Counted from the first letter of the stretch, positions 1 through 10,543 are shown. The stretch: 64,000 nt of DNA from Akanthomyces muscarius (GCF_028009165.1 NC_079243.1:1-64000); one strand, 5' to 3'. Notes: generated by a model from the sequence alone, not told the origin. Made by a program: numbers and translations.

Positions 1-700
1 CTAGGTTTAGGTTTAGGTTAGGGCTTCTTCTATAGGGAACTTGAAAACATAGCTTAGGGTCTAGGTTTAGGTCTAGGTTAGGGTTTGAACGTGTCTTTTA
101 ACGCGAATTATTTCCGCTAGCGCGAAAATATAAGTCCTTTATAGTACTTTTAAATGTAGGGTCTAGGTTTGGGTTTAGGTTAGGGTCTCTTCTATAAGGA
201 ACGTAAAAAGTAGCTTAGGGTTTAGGTTTGGGTTTAGGTTAGGGTTTCTTCTATAGGGAATGTAAAAAGTAGCTTAGGGTCTAGGTTTAGGTCTAGGTTA
301 GGGTTTAAACGTGTCTTTTAACGCGAATTATTTCCGCTAGCGCGAAAATATAAGTCCTTTATAGTACTTTTAAATGTAGGGTCTAGGTTTGGGTTTAGGT
401 TAGGGTTTCTTCTATAAGGAACTTAAAATAATAGGGTAGGGTCTAGGTTTAGGTCTAGGTTAGGGTTGCTTTTAGAAGGATCTTAAAAATATAGCTTAGG
501 GTCTAGGTTAGGGTTGGACTTAGGGTTACTTCTATAAGGAATAGAAAAAGTAGCTTAGGGTCTAGGTTAGGGTTAGATATAGGGTGGCTTCTTTAAGGGA
601 CGTTAAAGGTAGTATAGGGTTTAGGGTAGGGTTAGACGTAAAGTGGCTTCTATAATATATAGAAGAAAGTAGTGTAAAGTATAGGGTAGGGTCTTATATA
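1..700 (+). repeat. Degenerate telomere-like tandem array
   Basis: About eleven units of roughly 59-102 bp, each carrying a telomere-like core (variants of CTAGGTTTAGGTTTAGGTTA ending in GGG), separated by spacers such as CTTCTATAAGGAACTT. A higher-order unit of about 220 bp, with a spacer containing ACGCGAATTATTTCCGCTAG, occurs at about 60-280 and again at 280-500 almost unchanged. Units decay rightward and merge into AT-rich DNA after about 700. The G-rich strand is the plus strand, so this is not the C-rich start expected at a left chromosome end. It is better read as interstitial or element-associated telomeric sequence, lying 5' of the retrotransposon. Confidence 0.85.
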
Positions 701-1213
701 AAATAAGATATAGTAGTAAGAAGAAAAGAAAGAACTATAAAGTGTAAGATAGAGTAAAAAGGTTTAATAATAGTATAGTACTCTACTAAAAAGAACTAGA
801 ATATAAGTAAAATAGGGTTTTATACTAGAATATAATAGTAAAGTAAATATAGAGTCTAGTTATATAGAATATAGTAAAGTAGTAAAAGGATCTCTTTTAT
901 TTCTCTATTAATAAAGAGACTATAATATAAAGATAAATACTAAAAATCTTTAAATTATATAGTATCTTAAATAGAAAAAAAGAACTACTATGAAAAATAA
1001 TAGAAAGTAACTAAATAGTATAATAAGATAAGGCTTATTTTATAGAAAAAGTCCTTTTTATATTTACTAGTATATAGAATAAGGTAGAATAGAAAGGTAC
1101 TTTTAGTATAGGGTAAGGGAATAAAAAAATAAAATAAAAAACTAGTTTAATTTAAAAAAGAAATAGAAATAGTAAATAGAAAAGTAATATAGATAGCTAA
1201 AAATAACCCTAAA
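700..1213. other. AT-rich decayed sequence without genes
   Basis: TpA-rich, CpA/TpG-poor DNA with stops in all frames. It looks like RIP-mutated continuation of the upstream telomere-like array. No gene seen. Confidence 0.6.
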
Positions 1214-1460
1214 AGAGTGTTAGTTACCTTCTAAGACAGGTAGGGGTCCTATAGGCGCTAGAAACAGGGGTCGAACTACGTGGGTAGCCCTGTACGACAT
1301 GGAGAGCCCTGTAGAGAGCTGAAAACAGGCCGGGAAGAGTGCTAGTTGCCTTCCGAGACAGGTAGGGGTCCTAGGGCGCTGGAAACAGGGGTCTAGTTAC
1401 GTGGGTAGCCCTGGGAGACATGGAGAGCCCTGTAGAGAGCTGAAAATAGGCCGGGAAGAG
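1214..1460 (+). repeat. Two tandem copies of a ~121-bp unit
   Basis: A unit starting AGAGTGYTAGTTRCCTTC and ending AAAAYAGGCCGGGA runs 1214-1335 and 1336-1456, with the start of a third copy after 1457. It contains internal short repeats (GGTAGCCCTG, GGAGAGCCCTGTAGAGAGCT). It is GC-richer than its surroundings and is probably part of the 5' region of the retrotransposon downstream. Confidence 0.7.
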
Positions 1461-1499
1461 TGTAAAGGCTGTGAAATTGCCTTGTGAGACTTAGAAGGG

Positions 1500-2390
1500 C
1501 CTAGATTCACCCTAGAAGACCTGTTAGAGTCTTTCCGAGGCCTTTCTAGCTATATAATACCTTTCTTTCCCTCTTTCTTCCTTCCTTCTCTCCCTTACAC
1601 ACACACTTCTTCTTTTCTTTGTTTTTCTACCTCTTCTAAGTAGTCTTTCTACTTACCCTCTTTCTTCTTAAAGAAAACATATCTTCCCTTTTTTACTAAG
1701 CACTTCTCTACTCTTTACTCTCTACCCTTTACTTCCTACTCTTTACTCTCTATCCTTTTTACCTCTTTACTTTTACTTACCTACCTTTACCTTATTATAA
1801 GGTCCTTTCTATTAGAGAATACTTTTATTCTCTTTAGATACCTTTCTCTACTAGAAGATACTTAGTATTTTCTACTAGATGTCCTATCTCTCTATAAAGG
1901 ATACCTAGTATCTTTATAGACGTCCTATCTATCTACTAGAAGTACACTTTAGAAGTCCTTTCTAGTAGATTTATCCAGTAGAGGCACACTTTAGAAGTAC
2001 CCTCTAGTATATACCTCTTTCTACTAGAAGAATCTTGGTTTTTCTAGTAGGTGGCCTCTCTCTTACCTACTTTTTAAAATACACTTTATAAGTGCCTTTT
2101 ACTAGTATACTGTCCTATCTTAGCCTTTCTAGCTATAAAGAAGTACCTAGTACTTTTAGTAGCTAAAAGGGTTCTCTTTTTACTAGAAGTACACTTTAGA
2201 AGTCCCTTCTAGTAGAAATCCTTTTCTTATAAGAAAGGCTGTGTTTTTTTTTATACCTTTTCCTGCTTTCTATAGTAACTACCACTATAAATAGCCCTCT
2301 AGAAGCCTTCTAGCACCTCTTATAGCTCTATCCACTATAACAGGTCTTAGAAGTGTCTTTAGCGGCCTCTTTCTAGTACTAGTACCTATA
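1500..2390 (+). other. Pyrimidine-rich 5' leader of the retrotransposon
   Basis: Strongly CT-biased sequence on the plus strand with recurrent CTACTAGAAGTACACTTTAGAAGTC-like motifs and TTCTAGTAG elements. No coding potential. Position and repetitiveness suggest the 5' untranslated region of the element that follows, but its border is not certain. Confidence 0.45.
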
Positions 2391-2411
2391 ATAGTAGCGC
2401 TAAGGCGTCCA

Positions 2412-2690
2412 TAACACACGTCGGCACACGTTGGCACACGCCAGCACACGCCCGGAGCCGCCAGCAGCCTTCCGGCACACGCCCGAAGCCGCTAGCAGCC
2501 TTCCAGCACACGTCGGCACACGTTGGCACACGCCAGCACACGCCAGCACACGCCTGAAGCCTCCAGCAGCCTTCCGGCACACGCCAGCACACGCCCGAAG
2601 CCGCCAGCAGCCTTCCGGCACACGCCCGAAGCCGCTAGCAGCCTTCTGGCACACGCCCATAGCCGCCAGCAGCCTCCAGCACTGGCCCAA
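2412..2690 (+). repeat. GC-rich minisatellite ahead of the retrotransposon start codon
   Basis: Imperfect tandem repeats built on CACACGCCCGAAGCCGCCAG, CAGCCTTCCGG and CACACGTYGGCACACG. The reading frame is open through the array for about 90 codons upstream of the first ATG at 2701, in frame with it, but only with a non-ATG start. This could be a translated extension or simply an open minisatellite. Confidence 0.75.
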
Positions 2691-2700
2691 GGCCGCTACG

Positions 2701-5700
2701 ATGGCAAAGGACAGGTGCCCGACCTGTAAAGGCTGGTACGCTGACTTGCTCGACCATATACGCAAAAACCACCCCCAAGCCCACTATACGGACCGTCAGT
2801 TGCAAATTACAGGCCTTGTTAGCTGCCCGGACTGTGGCACAGCCTGCCGTGGCCGCCACGGCGTGGCAACCCACAGAGCCAAGGTCCACGGCGTTAAAGG
2901 AACCTCCCAGGTCTCTACACTTCCACGGGTACACACACAGCCTATACAAGTCAAAGAGCCCTCCCCAACGCCCTCCAACGACTCGACCCTCCCTATAGAC
3001 CTCCTAGTACACCTAGAAGGCTCTATACAGGACCCGGAACCCTCTCCAACCCCCTCAGAAGGCCTCTACGACAGCCTAGAAGACTCCCTGGCACCCTCTA
3101 TCGAGCTAGGAGACGCTGGAAGCTGTACGCCAGCCTCCCAGGTCTCCTCCGTACCTGTGGAAGACTCTCCAGCGCCCTCTAGCGACCCTTTCGCCTCCGA
3201 AGACGACGTTCCAGCGCCTTCCCAGGCTATCCAGGTCCAAATAGGCACAAAAAGACGCCTATCAGGACCTTCAGAGGGTCCTAGACCTGCTAGAAGACCC
3301 GTCCCACCTGCAAAGGACGCCCCTAGCAGCCAGGAAGAGACAATCCGAGCCCCAGAGAGGCTAGCAGGCCTCCACAGCTCTATCAACACATCCCAGGCCG
3401 CTGCCTGGTTCGAACCACCCACCCCAGCACAAAGACCTACCCTATACATATCCTCCCCGAGCGCCCAGGAGGCCCACACGGCTACTCTAGCACCTATACT
3501 CGCCAAAACAGCTATACAGCAGCTACAACGCTTTATGAAGGTACCTATACCGACCTATAAGCTCCGACCTAGGCCTGCCCGGATCTTCCATCTAGTAGCG
3601 AACCGGCTTGCTGTAAAATTCGTCGCTAGGCCTTCGGAAACAACCCTCCTACACTTCCTACTACTCCCTAGGATCCTAGGGCTCGGGTTAGAGTAGGGAA
3701 ACCTCCCTAGGCTCTTAAAGGACTATCCAGACAACCTAGATACCCTAGAGGTCCCTACCTACCCTATACGAGAAGACACGTCCTTCTCTACCGCCGAAAA
3801 GAAGGCTACACACCTTCTAGAAGCCGGTTTCTTAGGAAGAGCGTCTAGGACGATAGTGGACAATTCGCCACTAGCGCCTATAGACGCCTCTACCCTAGAG
3901 ACCCTCCGTCAGAAACACCCTATAGGGCCTTCTGACCCCTTCAACTCCCCAACAAGCCCGTCTCCAGGCCAGAAGATCCCTATAGAAGCGATCCTATCCA
4001 CTATAAGCTCTATAAGCAGGGAAAAGGCCGCCGGACCGTCCGGCTGGACCCGGTACCTGCTAGACATCGCTATAGCGAAGGATTCAGCGGTCCTAGAGCT
4101 CCTACGGCTGCTGGCGGACATGATACGGCAAGGCACAGCACCTGGAAAGGACCTCCTAACGTCCTCACGGCTTATTGCCCTGAAGAAGAAGGACGGGGGT
4201 ATAAGACCTATCGCGATAGGCGATATACTCTATAGGGTAGCTACGAAAGCGATCCTAGCTACCCTATACCAGGACGGCATGCTCCTACCGAACCAACTAG
4301 GCGTTGGAAGCCCGGGAGGCGTGGAACCAGCGATCTTCCTCCTTTCAGAGGCAATTACAGGGGGGAATAAGCTAAAAGCACGCTCTATCGGCTCGTTAGA
4401 CGCCGAAAACGCCTTTAACGCCCTCCCTCGGAAGGCTATAGCGGCTGCTGTTAGCCTCTATGCCCCTGTATTTTACAGGTCAGCACAGTGGGCGTATAAC
4501 CACGCCGCGGTACTCTTCCTAGAGGACGGAAGCACTATAGCGAGCTCTTCAGGGGTACGCCAGGGAGACCCTCTTAGCGCCTTTATCTGGTCCCTAGCGT
4601 ACCGCCCTACCCTAGAGGCTGCACAGAAGGCCCTGCCAAAGGACGTCTTTATCTCGTACCTAGATGATACCTATATTATCTCTAGAGAGAAGGACCCTAG
4701 GGAAAAGGTCTTCCAGGCCTTCCACGGGTCCCCAATCAAGCTAAACCCCTACAAATCCACCTTTTATACCCTAGAAGAGGTCAGAAAAGAAGGACTCAAC
4801 GCCCTAGGAACCTATATAGGCCCCCTAGAGCAAAGAAGAGCCTTCCTACAGGGTAAGATAGATACTCTTAAGAGAGTCTTATCTACTCTAGAGAATATGC
4901 CTAAACAGCATGCTCTCCTTCTCCTACGAGGAAGTATTACCTTCCTACTTAGGCACCTTCTCAGGCAGCTAGCTCCTAGTGGCCTGGAAGACCTATACTA
5001 CGAAATCGACCGCCTTACCCTACACACCGTCGAAAAGCTCGCCTCGAAAGATCCCTCAGCACCTATCCAAGCCAACCAGGACCTTCTAGCCCTCCCAACA
5101 CGTATGGGAGGCCTAGGACTTACCCTATACGCGGAGATGCCTTACACACACTATAGCCACGCCCAGAAAGCGTCCTCTATAGTGCTCGACGGCTTCCAGA
5201 GAGGCCCCCTCCTCTCTAGCGCCCCTATAGCGCTCCCAACAGACCTCCCAGCGGACCTAGCGTCCTTCCCAGCGCCTAGCTGGGGCGTGCAGGTACCCCT
5301 GGAAGCCCCGGAAGGGCCCGGACAGGTCCGAATCCCCCCAGATAAGCCCTCTATAAAGGACATCAACCAGGGAAGGCTCCAGAGGGTCAAGGACCAGCTT
5401 ACCCTACACGGACAACGGGCCCTACTGGAAAATTCGACCTACCTTAGCCGGAAGTGGCTGGAAGTGCTGCCAACATCAAAACAAACCAAACTAGCAGACT
5501 TCCAAGTCACAGAAGGCCTTAGGGTACGTCTTATTCTTCCTGTACGCCCACTTAACGTACCCTGTACCTACTGTGGCTCTATAGTCACGATAGGACACGA
5601 GGATACCTGTAAAGGCGCTGAAAGGCACTGGCAAATCCGCCATAACGCCATCGTCAGGGCCCTGTTCAACGCAACCGTTGCTACCCTGGACCCAAAGCTC

Positions 5701-6705
5701 GAGCCGAAGCTCCAGGGTAACCAGGACCTCCGCCCAGACCTATCCACAACCTTAAATGGCTCGGTTAGGTACTATGACGTCCAAATTGTCGCTATAAACA
5801 AGGCGTCAGCACGAGAGGACCCCCAGAAGGCCCTACAGGAGGCTGCAGACGCTAAAAGGGCTAAATACAGGTCCCTAGGACCCCAATTTTACCCGATTAT
5901 TATCTCTGCTGGTGGCCTAATGGAAAAGGCAACCACAAAGACCTATAAGGACCTGCAGACCACTATAGGACCTGTGGCAGCTACCTGGCTGGACACAATG
6001 GTCTCTTTAGCGCTCTACAAGGCCCGGGTACACTCTAGCGCCTCTATCGCTAGGAAGCAGCCGCCTCCTAGCACCTCGTGGGCCGCTATACGCGAAGGGC
6101 TCCGGGGAGGACCTGCCACACAGACCCTCATGCCCCCCCAGCACGTCCAGCGGTCCTTTCAGCGCTCTTCAGCGCCTATAACAGCCGCCCAGCGCCCGTC
6201 AGTGCCTGCAGCAGCCGCCCAGCGCTCTTTAGTGCCTGCAGCAGCCGCCCAGCGCTCTTCAGTGCCTGTAGCAGCCACCCAGCGCCCGTCAGTGCCTGCA
6301 GCAGCCGCCCAGCGCCCGTCAGTGCCTGCAACAGCCGCCCAGCGCCCGTCAGTGCCAGCAACAGCCGCCCAGCGCCCTTCAGAGCCTACAGCAGCCGCCC
6401 AGCGCCCCACGGGCGCCTCCCGGTACATGCAGCACCTGTTAGAAGGAACCCAGCGCTCTCTAGCGCCTTCAGAAGGCTCCCAGCCACCGGAAACCTCGTC
6501 CCAGCGCTTCCAGAGGGAATACAAGGCTATGACAGCCGCCCAGAAGGCCCGGAACAGAGCCGCCAAGGGCCTGCCGGACCTCCCCTCCCCGCCGCCGCCC
6601 CTCCGGCGCTCCCAGCGCTCTACAACAGCCTCCCAGCAGCCACCCCAGCGCTCCCAGCGGTCAACCAGCTCCCCAACTGCCTCCCAGCAGCTCCTAGGCA
6701 GCTAA
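2701..6705 (+). pseudogene. Retrotransposon polyprotein: zinc finger, reverse transcriptase, RLE nuclease (one in-frame stop)
   Basis: The first ATG (2701) begins a frame of 1335 codons with a single internal TAG at 3694-3696; the frame is the same on both sides. Counting codons from 2701: two C2H2-like fingers lie near residues 6-60 (CPTC...H...H and CPDC...H...H). The RT follows with the first catalytic Asp in LDAENAF (about 567), the RQGDPLS block, and YLDD at 653-656. The endonuclease part has CX2CX7HX4C at 955-971, RHN at 980, RPD at 1011-1013 and Asp at 1026 (12 residues after RPD). A proline-rich tail carries 10-residue repeats. Everything needed for target-primed reverse transcription appears present. 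The lone TAG, a likely CAG to TAG change, either kills the copy or is read through. Leu CTA codons are unusually common. Confidence 0.85.
6164..6406 (+). repeat. 30-bp in-frame tandem repeat in the polyprotein tail
   Basis: Eight copies of a 30-bp unit encoding ten residues of the form QRPSVPAAAA lie downstream of the endonuclease domain. Differences are scattered substitutions (Ser/Leu/Pro, Val/Glu, Ala/Thr). The array is open in other frames too, which produces spurious ORFs. Likely a disordered linker or tail of variable copy number. Confidence 0.9.
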
Positions 6706-6760
6706 GAGCCACTATAACGCCCCTCTACCCACTATAACACCTATAGTAACACCCTCTACC

Positions 6761-6967
6761 AGCTAGAACACACATTCTAGCACCTTCTAGCAGCTAGAAC
6801 ACACACTCTAGCGCCTTCTAAGCAGCTAGAACACACGCTCTAGCACCTTCTAGCAGCTAGAACACACACTCTAGCGCCTCTAGCAGCCAGAACACGCGCT
6901 CTAGCACCTCTATCAGCTAGAACCCACGTCCTAGCACCTTCTATAGCTAGAACACATATTCTAGCAC
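6761..6967 (+). repeat. 31-bp tandem repeat in the retrotransposon 3' UTR
   Basis: About seven copies of a unit resembling CAGCTAGAACACACACTCTA followed by GCACCTTCTAG start about 55 bp after the stop codon. Each contains a short CTAGAA...TTCTAG palindrome. A role as 3'-UTR recognition sequence for the element's reverse transcriptase is only a possibility. Confidence 0.85.
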
Positions 6968-7129
6968 CCCCCCTCCACCTACCCTATACCACCCACCCTA
7001 TACTACCTACCCTATACTCTCTTTCTTAGGACACTCTCCTCTTTACTTTCTTTCCTTACTATTACTTTCTCTAAATGTATTATTAGAAAATTCCCGAGCG
7101 AGCTAGCTTAGATAACTCAATTTACAGTT

Positions 7130-7330
7130 TCTAACCCTAACCACTACCCCCACCCTCCAAAAATTTATACTTCAACCACAACTTCAACTTCAACTTCAAC
7201 TTCAACCTAACACTAACTTCTCAACCTCACTTCACTTTCTACACAAACTACACTTCAACTTCAACTTCACTTTTAACACAAACTACACTTCAACTTCAAC
7301 TTCAACACAAACTACACTTTCAGAGGTTAA
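7130..7330 (+). repeat. Telomere motif and CTTCAA microsatellite
   Basis: CTAACCCTAACC at about 7130 (C-rich orientation, opposite to the array at 1-700) is followed by runs of the hexamer ACTTCA/CTTCAA to about 7320. No genes. This marks the probable 3' flank of the retrotransposon. Confidence 0.8.
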
Positions 7331-8480
7331 GAGGCTAAAAGGCTAAAAGGCAAGAAAGTAGAAAAGGTAAAGAGCTAAAAAGCTGAAGAGGGAAAGAGGT
7401 AAAGAGGCACAGACGTAAAGTAGTAGAGACGTAAACAGGCTCACTACAGCTCCAGCTCCAGAAGCACAAGCCCCGCACGTTGCACCAGCCGTACTCCAAC
7501 CTCCTGTGTGAAGAAGCCGTCTGCTAAGGAAAAAAGCAGCAAAAGGCTTGCCTCACACCTTGTCCACCCACAAGAAAGGAAAGAGAAGCGAAAGGGTGGG
7601 AGGGCGGAAGTGAAGGGGGAGGGCGCTCTCGGCAACGAGTTGCGAAGACAGGCGTAGGCACTGACACTCTTAGGACCAGTCCTCTACACAACCCTTGACC
7701 CTACTCTAGGCATAACTTACACTCAGGGTTGGTGTTAGGGTACGCCAGGGTTAGGGTTCTGTTAGGGTTGTCCGTTGAGAGTAGTGACTAGGTCTCTGCT
7801 TCAACTTGTAGCTCCAAAAACACGCGCTTCCCGTTCCAGCGAAGATGTACTGGTCCCGCCTCCAGTGCCCTAAGCTCTGTCACCGAGGAAGAAGGACAGA
7901 GAGCGAAAGACTCTCCTCGCACGCTGTCCACCGGAAGGAAGAAAGGAAGGAAGAGACGTAAGAGGGTCGGATGGTTAGTGTCTAGACTGTTTCAGCGAGG
8001 GGTTACGAAGAGAGGGTCAAAACAATCCTCCGTCTTCCCCTTCACCCTGCTGCACGCACTTTGTCTCGCAGCGCCCTAACCCTAAGTGGAAGGGTTATGG
8101 TTGGTGTTGGTGTTGGCGTTACGGCTCGGGTGAGGGTGAGGCTGAGGGAGAAAGGGAAGGAGGGGCGGGTAGGGGCGGGAAAGGAAGAGGAACAGGACAG
8201 CAGCAACGAAAGGAGTAACTAAAAAAAAATGGTAGAGTTTAGTTAACGAGAAAAACTAAACAGGCAAAAAAAAGAGAGGGACCGGGACTGAGACAAAGAA
8301 CTGGAAACCCAAAAAAAAAGGGGGGGGAAGAAAAGAAGAAAAGGAAAAAGAGCTGAGCAGAACAGGCTACTAGAATATACTCTTAGTCCGTGCATTATGA
8401 GTCTTTCGTGAAGACTGTCCTACTTCACCAACTAGTTTTCATCAACTCATTAACTGCTACACCGAACCCTACCCTGCAGC
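7330..8480 (+). repeat. Diverged duplicated subtelomeric segment with interstitial telomere motifs
   Basis: Two related stretches, about 7440-7800 and 7800-8150, share order: a GCTCCA start, a GTCCACC...GAAAGGAAGGAAGAG-type purine run, an AACGAGTTGCGAAGA / GCGAGGGGTTACGAAGA block, then telomere-like G-rich motifs. The first ends in CAGGGTTAGGGTTCTGTTAG; the second has CCCTAACCCTAA followed by GGTTGGTGTTGG. No convincing coding sequence. A purine-rich, homopolymer-containing tract follows to about 8350. Confidence 0.55.
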
Positions 8481-9010
8481 ACTTATACAGTTACGATCTG
8501 CTTATTGGTTGGCATAATACGAAGCGCCTCGCTGCGCCATGCCGCGTGGTTTGAATATTTGCTCTCGCCATGTTTTTTTTTCATCGCTAATCCATACCCG
8601 GGCCGTAACGAGCCAGGCCCGCTGCCTGGCGCCGTCCTCCCGATCAGATTCGGCTCAAAGCAGCTTCGCTTGATTTTCTTTTGGGACAAGATACTTAGGC
8701 AGTTGGGTTGGAGGCGTTGTACAGAGTATTGTAGAGGGTCTATTGAAGAATCCCATTTGAGCTCTTGAATGTAGTGGCCTTCCCTATATCCACCATGCTT
8801 TTGTTTGTAGTACGAACCTTTGGCTCATCCGCATTGCGATCCTGTAGATTATTCGCAGCGCAGCTTTGCGCCCTATGCCTGGCCATACCCTGAACTGGAC
8901 ACAATACTCAGAGAATCACAGCTTGGCAACAGCTTTGGTCTAGATGCCAGCTCAGCGGTGCGGCTCTATATCACACAATCGATGTTTTTTAAAAACCCTT
9001 TTCTTTTAAA
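8480..9010. other. Intergenic, downstream of the SET gene
   Basis: GC-normal sequence. Short ORFs on both strands show no recognisable domain. A lost or unrecognised 3' extension of the SET gene could lie here, but no convincing splice-compatible exon was found. Confidence 0.4.
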
Positions 9011-10017
9011 TCAACCATCCGCTGAAAACTCCTCTTTGGCTGGGGCAACTGCTTGCAACTCGGCGCCTTCTTCTGCTTCGCATTTGCTGCACGAACAGTG
9101 AAACCCCCACAACGAGCGTAAATGCTGGCGGCGTGATTGGAGGGCCATCGCGGGCTGCAGATACGATATTGTGATTTCTGTCCCGGCGAAAATCGTCGTC
9201 GTAGCCGTCACATATTGCGTAAGGGAAGCCACATCGAAATGATATGCAGCGTTGGGCCCGCAGTCGTGGTTCAGCATCTTCCATAGGTCAGCGTCTGAGT
9301 GGTGCTAGATCTCGCGCTAGCCTGTCAGTGTGGTGCGCCACGTACTGAAATATCCGGGAAAACGGCGTGGTATGCCTTGTCCCCGACCATCACCGCAAAC
9401 GCGTTGGTTCGAATCCGATCCGTCAAGGCGTCGACTTGCCCAGCACCGTCTAGCTGCCAAAACATGGAGCGCGTTCGTAGAGGCAGTGCGGCGACCGCCT
9501 CGTGGTGAACCTCCACCCACTGCGCCCTGTCCAGGTCTGTGTACACGTCCAAGTCAAGCAGCAGCACCGGCCGACGAGCCATGACTACATCTCCGCGCTG
9601 CAGCGTCCGCGTAGCGATCAGACCGCGGCCCCGGCCGGGAGTGTTGACCACGTCGAGCAAGCCGGCCTCTTCCGTGTTTTGCGTGGAAAAAGCATCTTCT
9701 TCATAAAACGCCGCTAGTCGTCCAAGGTAGTCGGCCTGGTCGGCTGTTCCCAGTACGCCTATGCCGCCGTGACTTCCAAACTCGTGCGAAGAATATAGAT
9801 GAAAAGAGCCTAAGGACTTTTGCAACCTGGCCGGTAGCGCCTTTCGCCCTAGTGTTAGACGTCGCAGCACGCCCGGCGCTGGGCAATTGGTCCCCTCGGC
9901 TTGCCGCGCATAGGGCCATCCGGCCGACAGAAGCCGTGGCGCCCACAAGCACGCTGTACAATCACGTACCTGATCTGTGAGCAGCAGCAAAGAAGGCAGC
10001 AGTCCCGAGAGCTTCAT
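9011..10017 (-). CDS. Secreted-type SET-domain protein
   Basis: Two exons, 10017-9346 and 9277-9011, joined across a 68-nt phase-0 intron (GTACGT donor, CTGAC branch site, AG at 9278); 312 residues. The Met at 10017 gives a hydrophobic leader (MKLSGLLPSLLLL). A longer open extension to 10146 lacks this leader. The SET core starts with TPGRGRGLIATR and RGDVV, continues with IRTNAFAV and FPDIS, and the splice joins this to MLNHDCGPN, the SAM/substrate pseudoknot motif. It ends in GTEITISYL and a post-SET-like WGFHCSCSKC. This matches a family of ascomycete SET proteins with an N-terminal signal sequence, so the substrate may not be histone. It stops soon after the post-SET cysteines, earlier than I would expect for the family, so the C-terminus may be truncated. 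Confidence 0.8.
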
Positions 10018-10543
10018 GTCTGGCAGACGAAATGCATCCGCGCACGAGCGTACGTTGACGCTCTTTTCATGGTACGGTCGGAAGGGAGGAGACATCGGAA
10101 AGGACTGTATCGTCCGTCCGGACCGCCATACGAGCCACCTTGACACGGCTTCATCTTACGGTGGCGCCGGTGGCCTACCCCACCACGCCGTTGAGCGCTA
10201 ATGCAGACTTGTATGGAAGCTTAGCTTAAGCTTGTCCTAGTGGCGTACAGGGCTTAGGTAGCCCTGCAGCCTGATTTTTTCCGTGGTAGCATGCGCTTTT
10301 GCTACGCTGGTGGCGCGTGACTGTTGTTCTTGTCATAGCCTCGTGAAGCCGAGACGATCGATGGCCTGCTCATTTCCCGATGGGCCTATACAGTCATATA
10401 CAGGGCGGGGCGTGTGGTGCCAGGTCTGACCAGGGTTGTCCATTGGAGTTTGGAAGCAGAGCGAGTGTGGCATGAAAATAAAGTCTGGACGCCGAGCCCC
10501 GAGCCTTTTCCTCTTTCTTCCCATCACCGCCACGCGATACGAC
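10018..10543. other. Divergent intergenic region
   Basis: About 0.5 kb between the divergently transcribed SET gene (-) and the small-protein gene (+). It contains a CT-rich stretch (CCTTTTCCTCTTTCTTCCCA) just before the ATG at 10544, as is common in fungal promoters. No further gene seen. Confidence 0.45.

Larger units (their letters stand above)
2412..7100 (+). mobile_element. Non-LTR retrotransposon of the restriction-like-endonuclease (CRE/MoTeR-like) class
   Basis: One reading frame from 2701 to 6705 encodes zinc fingers, a reverse transcriptase and a C-terminal CCHC plus PD-(D/E)XK-type endonuclease. This order is typical of site-specific, early-branching non-LTR elements (CRE, SLACS, and the telomere-inserting fungal MoTeR and Cnl1). 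There are no LTRs and no apurinic endonuclease domain. Telomere-like sequence lies upstream (1-700) and CTAACCCTAACC lies just downstream (about 7130). The 3' part holds tandem repeats. Telomere targeting is inferred from this context and family knowledge. The exact element ends are not defined. Confidence 0.85.

Noticed and set aside
1..60. Chromosome end at the start of the window
   Set aside because: The plus strand is G-rich (TTAGGG sense). A left chromosome end should begin with CCCTAA. The repeats are also degenerate and spaced, so they are interstitial or element-linked.
2431..2700. N-terminal extension of the retrotransposon protein through the minisatellite
   Set aside because: It is open but lacks an ATG and is made of tandem repeats. 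The ATG at 2701 precedes the zinc fingers directly.
6078..6737. Overlapping plus-strand and minus-strand ORFs at the retrotransposon tail
   Set aside because: They exist only because a 30-bp repeat is open in several frames.
8820..9101. Plus-strand ORF of 93 codons near the SET gene
   Set aside because: Overlaps the SET C-terminal exon on the opposite strand and shows no domain.
9385..9430. tRNA-like T-arm (GGTTCGAATCC)
   Set aside because: No acceptor, D or anticodon arms fit around it. It lies in SET coding sequence on the other strand.
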